A stretch of 64,000 bases of DNA from Branchiostoma floridae (Eukaryota > Chordata > Leptocardii > Amphioxiformes > Branchiostomatidae), in the NCBI RefSeq assembly GCF_000003815.2, contig NC_049984.1, forward strand, positions 17,422,312 through 17,486,311. Reading direction: 5' to 3'. Below are positions 1 through 9,600 of the stretch, one piece after another. Both the position numbers and the translations under genes were made by a program. The first letter of the stretch is position 1. Every line of letters starts with the position of its first letter. Below the pieces are notes generated by a model, which saw only the letters and a list, made by a program, of their open reading frames with translations, made no database searches and was not told where the DNA came from.

Positions 1-98
1 TATCCTATACACAAAAGGCGAAGGACGAATTTTCATGTTTTTAATTTACAATAATAGTAAACATCAGTTTTTTCAGGTTGTTGTGTTCTTTTTCTTAC

Positions 99-3000
99 CA
101 GGAGTGACTTTGTTCCTCTTGTCCTCCCTGAATCCCAGCAGTGAGCTGGTCCCAGTGGTGAGCTTCCCCACCAACATGCCCAGGTTCACCGTGTGTACTT
201 CATCTCCAGCTGGGGGCAAAAAGATATTACAATATGCAAACTGTAACCTTTGATCCATCGTAATCTAGCCTCCGTTTCTTCCAACAATTGCTCCCCTGCA
301 AACCAGTTCTTAAGACTTGTGGGTTGCCTACTAGTCTTCAAAAGTGGTCTGAGTCAGCCGAATATGAATTTTTAAAATCTTGGTTGGGAAACTCGTCTTG
401 GATGAGATCATAACAAACTGGAGTTGAACTAGGATGGATTCTAATTCAGCGATGACTTTTATTGGGGAGAGTTTGGGAGCAACAGGGGATTTTGTTACCT
501 ACATGTAGCTTAACTAGCGACACTTCATGGGAGCCCTATGGGACCAAAGGTTGGATAAATGACCTAGTACAGTACTAACTCTAAGTCTCTATACAAACAA
601 CCAAGGATGTTAAGTCCTGACAAGGTTTGTTCTTACGTTCTGTAGCAGAGTCAGGGTTGACCACAGCTAACGTTGTGTTGCCTTCTTCGTCTCTTCGTAG
701 GAATCCAATCTGTTGGGGAACCCAAAATGCAGACAGTTACCACATTATTATGCAACAGTACAAGGAGAACTATTCTAAAGTATTACAGAATATCATATAT
801 GGCAAACTTGAATTCCTGTTGTTTACATTTGGTAACGTTTCAAAAATTTGTAAAGATCAAAGCTAATGATACATTGTATCTAAAAAGAAATAACTGAAAC
901 TAAAACTTCAAACACTGCTAGAAAGCTGGGAAGCTTGCAAAAGGTTCTTATTGTTCTATACAGAGAAAGACAACTTCCAGATTTGCAAGTTCTAGTGTCT
1001 CACCTTGCTGTTAGGACACCTGCGTGTGAGTTTCTTGTGCACATCCTTAGCCGCCTCCTTCACCTGTGCTGTTATCTCCTCTGCTGTCATACCGTCCTCC
1101 AGCTCAGGGCCGACAGGTGCTGCAAGTAGCGCCTTTTTGCTGTAGACAACAGTAACATCTTCTTTCAAAAGGCCTTAAGTTTGTATAAGTGACAGAGAAA
1201 GGAATCTACTATTGCAACAGGATCTCCAAGTAATGATTTCAACACCCATACAATGCAGGGTTCTCCCCAGAATTTTTTAGTATAGTGGAGGGGCTGACAA
1301 AAATAACCCGAACCATCGAGCTGCGCTTTCATAAAAATGGGTTCATTTTGCAATGAAACAGGGTGTCAAATACTACGTATAATATATCATAGTGATTCCT
1401 TTGTTATGAAGTGGCAAAATGACTATTGTTTTGATCATTGCCCATTCACGAGTTTTTCCAGACAATGCGGACTGGAAAAGTGATGCCACTTGGCACAAAA
1501 ATCTGTGACTTTCCATTAATTTTAGCAAAACTAATCAAGAAAATAGGGAAGAAACACACTAAATTTCAAAAGGAGTATAATGGAGCTGGGCTAGGAGTAT
1601 AGTGGAGGGCCTCCATTATTCCATCCTCTGGGGAGGACTCTGCAATGTTTTCATCTAGATCAGAGTTAAACTGTAACTTCCAACACACAAAAGGACTTGC
1701 CCAATTTTTTTATTGACAAACTTTTTGTGTCAAAAGTTGCAGTTTTTAACTCAAATCCAGAATGATTTTTATCAAAGAACACAGATTGTGTTATGTTTTC
1801 ATCTAATTTCACTTAGGTATAGTACTAGTATATTGAAATTTGGTATTTTGGACTCATACAATAGCAAAGTTTTGCTCTATTTTACCCTGTAAACAGGTCT
1901 GGTTGTGTGCCTTAGTGCTATGTACTATTTGACTCTACCTGGATTTCTTGGACTTGGACTTCTTGGTCTGCTGGGTGAGGAAGGGGAGTTCCCCAGAATC
2001 CACCGTGTCCACGTCAATCATTCCTGACTCCTCCCCTGTGGTGTCCTGCTGGTCAATCATGGACATGTAGCCGATACTTCTGTACATGGACGCAATCTTA
2101 TCCTGGGGACACAAACACAACATGGACATGTAGCCAATACTTCTGTACATGGACGCAATCTTATCCTGGGGACACAAACACAACATGGACATGTAGCCGA
2201 TACTTCTGTACATGGACGCAATCTTATCCTGGGGACACAAACACAACATGGACATGTAGCCAATACTTCCGTACATGGACGCAATCTTATCCTGGGGGAC
2301 ATAAACACAACATGGACATGTAGCTGATACTTCTGGACATGGACGCAATCTTATCCTGGGGACATAAACACAACATGGACATGTAGCTGATACTTCTGGA
2401 CATGGACGCAATCTTATCCTGGGGGACACAAACACAACATGGACATGTAGCTGATACTTCTGTACATGGACGCAATCTTATCCTGGGGACACAAACACAA
2501 CATGGACATGTAGCCGATACTTCTGTACATGGACGCAATCTTATCCTAGAGAACATAAACACAACAATATTCCTAACTTGTCAGTTACAGATATTGCACA
2601 TGCTAGATGTTTTTTTTTACTTCTCTTACCCGAGGAAGCAAATTCCGCAACAAATACAAAAGTGGAAAATTTGTGACGACCCCTACTGATCATACTATCA
2701 AAGTATTTTACTGCAACTAGTCTAATCCTAAACTCGTCCCCAGGAAGCCTTAGGATTACTAGTAGTCTCCATTTTTAATTTCATTAAACATCTTATAAAA
2801 CATCACACTGCCATGACCCTGTTGGCCACCAATCCAATACTTCATGTACACTCTTGAGTTGAAGTACAGGATATCTCAAATAAAAGAACAGTTTAGCTAC
2901 AAAAAATGTCACTTGATTTTCAATCTCTGTTGGGATGACTTAAAATGACTTTGTCTCACCTTGCTCATCATCTTCACTCCTATGTTCAGCATCTTCTTGG

Positions 3001-6000
3001 CAGCCTTGTAGTAGATGGTCTCAGGATGGTTGTAGATCATGGCATTATCACACATCACCTTGAAGTCATTCTACATGGAAGTACAAATATATCTCCATCA
3101 TGAGTGGACAAAATAAGGACAGACAGCAAGTTCTTTGTCGATTGTTTTCAAAACAAATGGAGGAATACAGTTGGTACAAATGTACAAGGGAAGCAATAGA
3201 GCAAGTGTAATTTTAAAACTTAAACTCATGAGCATGGTATCCAGGCAAGGGTTTGACATGTTTTGATAGAAGTGTATGTTTGTACAATTGATTTGATTGC
3301 ACCTTTGTTGCAATCTAATTTGGCAGGTTACTTAAACATAGACTGATAGAGTAATTAAAAAATTGATCACCACTAGCCCAGTGCTCTAGCCAACCTGAAG
3401 TTTGTTTTCATTCCCTGGATTTTGAATTTGGAAATCCTGTTGAGTGCCGAAGGTTTGACAATGATCCTTGGGAGGTCTGGGAGCATGTTTCCCCTGGAAA
3501 ATTGGAAATCAAGCCCCTCTGAAATGCTATTTTCTGCATTTTGAGGGGCAACATTTCTTGCAAGTAGAGTCTGTTTGCCATCTGTTTTAATATCTTTACA
3601 TGCCAATGGGCAGCAAAATTCCGTCAAAGGACAGAAGGACAGATGCTGGCTAGAACACTGCACAAGCCACTACAATGACTGCACAATTCAAATTTCATTT
3701 CAATTCTACACAAAGTACTGATAATGAGAAAAGCTAATATAGGTTAATAAACAAAGACAGTCCTGCTTACTCTGAACTCCTCTATAGAGTTGTATTCATC
3801 ATTGTCCAGTTTCTCCTTCATGGTACTGAAGTCCATGGGGCGCAGGATGATCTGGGAGTACCCTGGAGCGATAGCATCTGTCACCGGCCAGGCAAAGAAC
3901 AGGTTCACATCTTTCCTGTAAAGGGAGTTGATTTGTTTATTTGTTTGCATTAAACTGGTCTTGTATGAATTACATGTTGAGATAATGGATCCGGCAAGTT
4001 ACAGGAGTAAATATAAAGGTAAATATAGAACACTGTAAGTCGTTTCAGACACATACCCACCTTTGAAGTTGTCTATGTAAATTTGCGAGGCATTGTCGGA
4101 GGGGTGTATTGTCTTCATCTGTATGGAAAAAAGGTAAGATTAAGAAATCAGTTTTCAATGCACTTCTTCCAGTAATAATATGATTATACATTAATATTAT
4201 GCAATATCTTTGACAACTTATGTATAAACAGTTTCACTAAGTCTCTGTTAGTGATCATAAAAAAGTACTAATTTGAGTGCGAAAGACTTCAAAACATTGC
4301 CAAATTGACTGTGAAATGCTTTTGAATTGAATAAAAACTATCTTTACTACATGTACATATATCATGTAAATACTACATGTAAGTGTTTTCATAAATGATA
4401 AAAGCTTTTACATTCACCTTCAGCTATGAATACACACCCAAAAAATGTAATTTAAATGTTAAAAATCATCATACATTTGAGACTTTTGAAGTGAATCAAG
4501 TGAGTTGAAGTGACCACATGTAACAGAATGGCATTACCTTCCCTGTCCTTCATCCTACAGGCCCTGACACCCCTGTTGGGGGTGACTGGCTTCTCACTCA
4601 GAGATGGGACACTCAGAGCAGGCTGTTTGGCAAGCGGAGCCTCCGCATCAAGACTGCTCTCAAACTGATCCCTGCTCCTCTTCTTGTGCTTCTCCTGAAA
4701 TTACAAATTGTAAAATCGTTAATCTACATAAGTAAAAACTTTCAGAGCAAGAATACAGGTACTTTAGAAGGCTGACAGATATATATTTGGACTACAATTT
4801 TGGACCATTTGGTGTCATTATTAGACTAGGTATTTGTTTATCTATATCTTTGAAACTACATGTACTTATCTATTTTTCTGTGTTACCATGACAGCACCCT
4901 CACTGAACCTTTGGGAAAAGCAGCTAAGGCCATCTAGTCTAAATCTTATTACTAATAGATAACCCGGTAGGCCTTAGCTGCTCTTCCCAAAAGAACTTAA
5001 GGATATTCTTCCATTCATTCAATATGGCAGTACATTATTACTACAGCACAACACAATCTCCACAAGAATAATGCAAAGCATTAACTGAGTTTGTTTTAAA
5101 TCAATGTCTATGTATGTACCTTTTCTTTTGATTTTGGCACGGCAAATTCCTCAACGGGCCTTTCTTTCTCATGGCTGTGCTTCTTCTTCTTCTTTTTCTT
5201 CTTGTTTTTCTTTTTCTTCTTGTGGTGTTCAGGGTCTGGTTCGTAGAAGCTTGGCGCGGCAGGAGGGGACTTCCCGTAGCTGATCTGCTGTCCCTCTCCA
5301 CTGCTGACCTTCAGGACAAGTTTCAGGCCAGGTTTCTCTGGAAGGGGTAGAACATGGTATTGTAAATCCTGAAATGTTTGAGGTGGTTTGTTTTCTTGGT
5401 GACATGGTTTTCACCATGACTTTTTCATGGCGTAGGGGACGGGGGGATCCTTTAAATTGTGCTTTAGTCTTACTATATTTATACAGGCTTTTCATTTGAT
5501 GTCACCTGCACCATGTTAGATCAGTGTATGTCTGTAAACCACACAAAGATGATACTACTTAATTCAATTACCTGCCAATATGGTCTTTAGAGGATTCAAA
5601 TTATAATTAGTATGATGTCAAATTATGAAAATTGAAAAGCCTGTATAACACTTTAATAGTGATAAAATGTGACTCTATATACATGAACAAACGTATTGTT
5701 TTCAGGATATACATTGACACACATTTTGTACATATATTTTGTCGATGACCAAGTACTAGCTGCTAAATCATATCTTCTTCCCGTTGATGCCCACAATGGG
5801 AAGAAGATATGATATGAACATATGCTACAAACTTGCATTTTTGGGGCCAAAATATAAACGAAAAGAGCAATAAAAAAGACCTATCAAATTACAGGAAAAT
5901 TACACATGTAGATTATTTGCTTTTTTGCTTGTAATGAACGCTTGCACTGATTTACCTGTTCGAAAATCATCACACCTGTAACTTTCACCTGCGGATTTGC

Positions 6001-6101
6001 TTTGTTGTGCCCCCCTCCCCACTCTCAGAAATATACAAACCTTCTACGATCGGTCGCTCGCCTCTATCGGACTTGTGATGCTTCTTGTGTTTCTTCCCCA
6101 T
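99..6101 (-). CDS. BRD9: BRD7/BRD9-type bromodomain protein (10 coding exons, C-terminus beyond the left edge)
   Basis: Acetyl-lysine reader of the BRD7/BRD9 family, nuclear subunits of PBAF/ncBAF chromatin remodelers. Exons read on the minus strand: 6041-6101, 5120-5337, 4538-4694, 4061-4118, 3771-3915, 2960-3070, 1939-2102 (nearest acceptor), 1004-1139, 637-709, 99-209. All have GT/AG borders and the phases join to 411 codons. The start MGKKHKKHHKSD is the family N-terminus and fixes the ATG. EKPGLKLVLKV follows, then a lysine-rich stretch, then TPLRQCLANLHRQLQR. The bromodomain runs from about residue 165 to 245, with WPVTDAIAPGYS, PMDFSTM and the acetyl-lysine-binding Asn in NAMIYN (about residue 227). 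The later exons give KKLTRRCPNSK, IGFLRRDEEGN and LLGFREDKRNKVTP, all within the family's conserved second domain. Some positions fit BRD9 and others BRD7, as expected for a pre-duplication co-orthologue, so the symbol is provisional. It is divergent to TRIP13. Introns hold TIR elements (1256 and 3379). The last exon (99-209) ends in a donor, so at least one more exon lies outside. Confidence 0.93.
1256..1642. mobile_element. Short TIR element (CAGGGTTCTCCCCAG ends) in a BRD intron
   Basis: The left end CAGGGTTCTCCCCAG matches the inverted right end CTGGGGAGGACTCTG with a few mismatches. There is no coding capacity inside. The CAGGG termini are hAT-like. Both flanks carry CAATG but no clear 8-bp duplication is seen, so the family is uncertain. 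Confidence 0.5.
2061..2565 (-). repeat. Tandem array of 3' splice site plus exon start (8 copies, 63/64 bp) at BRD exon 7
   Basis: Eight near-identical units start at 2061, 2124, 2187, 2250, 2314, 2377, 2441 and 2504. Read on the minus strand, each has a T-rich tract, CCCCAG (CTCTAG in the copy at 2504) and then the first 42 nt of exon 7 (GATAAGATTGCGTCC and on, DKIASMYRSIGYMS). The exon-side junctions are 2102, 2165, 2228, 2291, 2355, 2418, 2482 and 2545. Only the copy at 2061 runs on into the rest of exon 7, which encodes IDQQDTTGEESG. Six spacings were measured as 63 bp or 64 bp, with 64-bp steps at 2250 to 2314 and 2377 to 2441. Use of the four acceptors nearest the exon keeps the downstream frame and adds 21-residue repeats. 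The four farther ones shift the frame. Which acceptor is used cannot be told from the sequence. Confidence 0.92.
3379..3660. mobile_element. hAT-type MITE in BRD intron 5
   Basis: 282 bp. Its ends are inverted repeats, CAGTGCTCTAGCCA on the left and TGGCTAGAACACTG on the right. The flanks are cactagcc (3371-3378) and cacaagcc (3661-3668), an 8-bp target duplication with one mismatch. CAGTG ends with 8-bp duplications are the hAT signature. No transposase frame is present, so it is non-autonomous. Confidence 0.75.
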
Positions 6102-6615
6102 ACTTCTGACGATCCTGATAAATAGAAAAGTCGATGTCTCAACCGAAAATCTGACCAATAGTGACGGGGAAGTCCACTTTTAAAACAAAGAACACATCAA
6201 AATTCGCTCCGACGAGATGCTTTCATCGTACTCTCGCGTGTTCTCGTGTTTGACAAAATATCGCGAGAACTAATCAAATACAGGTGTTCATCGTATCTTT
6301 TATGGGTCCTGTATATTAAACGTATAACTTGTCAATTGTCTCACCTTTTTGCACAAATAGAGTTTTGTTTACCACACTTTATATATACTGTTTGAGTATG
6401 GTTTGTAAGAAAAGACTTCAAAATGTAAAATTTTGCATAAAATCGTTGGAAAGTTCAGGCATAAGTTCTTCGCAGCTTAGACACCATTGTAAGGATTTGA
6501 GAAAATGGCGGCCATTTTAAACTAGATTTTTGAAGCAGGTCTGATTTCTGAAGCCTTTTGTGTGCGATTGCCTCACATTTCACCCGTGAATGTCACAGTA
6601 TCTACAAAGCTGAAG
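6102..6615. promoter_or_regulatory. Bidirectional promoter between the BRD7/9-type gene and TRIP13
   Basis: This 514-bp gap separates the two divergent start codons and must hold both 5' UTRs and both promoters unless upstream non-coding exons exist. It has no obvious TATA box near either start. TCTCGCG (6232-6238) and TCGCGAGA (6261-6268) resemble the TCTCGCGAGA element found in CpG-type bidirectional promoters. A YY1-like AAAATGGCGGC lies at 6502-6512. The roles of these motifs are inferred from known promoter biology. Confidence 0.75.
6502..6525 (+). promoter_or_regulatory. YY1-like / TISU-like element with a 6-codon upstream ORF
   Basis: AAAATGGCGGCCATTTT (6502-6518) is nearly palindromic and carries the YY1 core ATGGCGGC. 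With the preceding G it differs at one position from the TISU consensus SAASATGGCGGC. Its ATG at 6505 opens a frame of six codons ending in TAG, about 90 bp before the TRIP13 ATG. If it lies within the mRNA it could act as a short upstream ORF. Confidence 0.5.
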
Positions 6616-9600
6616 ATGGAAACCGACCAGACGTACCTTAACGGCGTCGCTGAACTCGAGGACGCCCTCCCAGATCCCTCAGCGCCGGTCGTGCATGTTG
6701 AGATATGCCAGAGTCCTTGCAGGTAACTTACAGAACTGAAAGTAACACTGCAACTGCAAGACACACAAAAATTCCAAGGCTTCTGCAGAATCTTGTGTAG
6801 TTTCCTTACACATAAAGCTTTAGTTAGAGTGATATGCCATTTTCTTGGTCTAGATTAAGTAGAGAGAAAGTAGCTACAGATAAATAAACTTAATAGTTCT
6901 TTTCAAACTATAAAACTATTAAATAAGACATGTCATGCTGACTTATTTTCCCACAACTCATAATCATATGTGTTGGATTTTCAAAATTCAATCCTCAAAC
7001 ATGTCATGCATTACAGTCTGGTAAAGACAGTGTGAACAGATACACTAAGCCATACTTGTAAAAAGAAACAAAGTGATAAATGATGCTGATGACTTTATGA
7101 TTTCATAAATCATAAGGATTCAAGAATAAGAATTATGAATGCAGGAAAGAGTCAGCATTGCTGATTTTCACTAATTTGTACACCTTGTACATGTATTTAC
7201 AAAAAAATACTACACAAGGGTGGGACCGCGTGGCACGATCGGCAGCACGTTGGTCTCAGGCCCAAGAGGTCCCGGGTTCGAATCCGCTTGCCGTGTCACC
7301 GATCTTGTGCCCTTGGGAAAGGCACTTTACACAACTTTCCTCACTTAGCTCAGGTGTGAATCACTGTGGGTGTGAATGAGTACCTAGCTGCGGCTAGTGG
7401 CAGTGACAGGCCTTTGTGGTGGTGACAGGCCATAGGGGCATGTTCGGTCATGATGCACCCGCCATGACACATGAGTCAGGGGTAAGAGGAACCCCTTACA
7501 TCCTTGGTCGGAAGTCCTCCTAGGAGACGGAAACTCCAAACAACAAACCTACATCTGCTGGGGCCTTCTTACACGTTGCATACAGTTGCCCCTGTAGGAC
7601 TAGTGCGCCAGTAGACGAGAGGGTGGAGGAGGACGTGCACACCCCTCTTTCACCTTAAAATCCCCAAGTGCAGGCCAACCCGTCTGCCTACCATTGTCTT
7701 CCGAGACAGACGGATGCCAACAACTACACAAGGAATATAACATATGTAACACTTAATATGTAAAACTAACTTGCAATTGTACATACCCTTTGTGCAGCAC
7801 CCTTCGAGCCAATGTAGTGAAAGAGCGTGTTAAAGCCGTACTACAGAGACATAATCAAGTATACGGAGACCTCACCATGACAGAGTTCGATGACCCCTTC
7901 ATGAAGGAACACATCAAGTCAGTGTTTATATGTGACACAGATGAGATGTCCTCTTCACACAAGAGCAAGAAGGTTGGTACAATGCACATGTTCAGAACAT
8001 TTGTATAGTTGCCCGGGGGGGGGGGGGGGGCTATGACTATGAGAGTCAAGTGTTTTATGTAGATTTGTACAAAATTGAAAAACAGGCAATTTGAATTGGA
8101 AGTGTACAAAACCTGCCATACATGCATAATTTGTAAGAACCAACCAGCTTGAAGAACTCTAAAGCTGCCCTACTTAAATAATTCTTGTTTTTTTTTATTT
8201 TAGCGGTCACTCAGTATTCAACCGCTGAAATTTCTTTGATCATAAACAAATTTGAAATTTTGAGACAGTTGTGTTTGTTGAACTCAGTCTTTGTTCCTAC
8301 CAAATTAGGTATTAGCAATTGAGTTCCCGTGTTCATACAGTCATACAGGTTACCATACCATGTGTAATAATACTAATATACTAATAAAGTTCTTTTTCTA
8401 TACACTTTTGTGCATCCAAAATTGGACAGGATGGATTGACATTGATGTATAAATGCTATGACGTGGTTTACTTATCAGCTTATGTGATACAAAAATATAT
8501 ACAGACACCTGTTTCACCTGCTGCAGGCATTTCACCTGTATGATGCCAACCTGCTGCTGCACGTGTTCCAGCTGCACGAGGGCGGGCCGGGGTCAGAGGA
8601 GGTCGACGATGATGATAATGTGTCCGCAGCCAGTCACTGGTTAATGCCTAATGGTTAGTCTGATGGTCTCCACTATTGGCTTAAACTTTGTGTGGAAAAA
8701 AGTTGTGGAATTTTAACATCTCATCATGATGGTCAAACCTCAAATACATAATAAACTGTAGTTAGGCCTAGGAAAAAAATGCTACATGTTTCCTGTTTCC
8801 ATACCTACCCTAGAAAAACCTGCTGACCCTAAACTTTTTTTCGGTGGGCAGTGGTGTCACATAGTTTCCACTTAGAATTTTTATTATGTCTGCTTCCTAT
8901 TGAAGTAAAACACTGCTTGTCCTATCTAATGAAGGATAGATGTATCTATTATGCACAAAATTAAAGTTTGCCATTAAAAGACAAGTGTCATCCTGCATTT
9001 CAGTTTACCTTAAAGTTTCAGTTTTCAACTGTATTGTAATATGTCTCACTAGATCTAGTTTTGGCCAGTCCCTTGGATAATCCCTACACTGCCTACCAAT
9101 CCTAATTTTTTCAGGACTGAAACAGGAAACACAACATTTTTTTTCTAGGCCTTACATAGTCATAAATATGTATTGCAAGCTGAATTCATTGTCTGTATTG
9201 CATGTATACTTGACTTAACTTGACTTGTATATTGTGCTCTCTCCGCAGCTGACTTTGATGGCATTTGGGACAGCCTAGTCTTTGACAGTGATGTTAAGTT
9301 GGAGGTAATACCAGCTTTTAAAGTTTTATCTCTTGATAGTAATTTTGTACATTTCATTGGTAAAAATTAAAATATGTAGTTTGCAAGCATTGAAACATGA
9401 TTTGGTAGTAACACATAACATTTATTATTGGATGAGTGAAAGTGTAGGAACTTGAGGTTGAAGTAAAAGAGTTTCTTCTTCCCTAGCTGCTGAGGTATGC
9501 CTACACAACACTGCTGTTCTCAGACAAGGGGGTCGACTCCAACGTCATTTCATGGAACAGAGTTGTGCTGCTGCATGGTTAGGGAAACTGTTTCCTTACT

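Noticed and set aside
1935-2435. 166-codon repeat-rich open frame on the minus strand
   Set aside because: It is mostly read-through of the acceptor/exon tandem array; only its first 54 codons or so (1939-2102) are real exon 7 of the bromodomain gene.
5161-5220. TTCTTC-rich stretch that could be a microsatellite
   Set aside because: On the minus strand it is in frame within exon 2 of the bromodomain gene and encodes the lysine-rich segment typical of the family.
8012-8030. Long G run in TRIP13 intron 2
   Set aside because: Simple homopolymer; possible sequencing difficulty but no function claimed.
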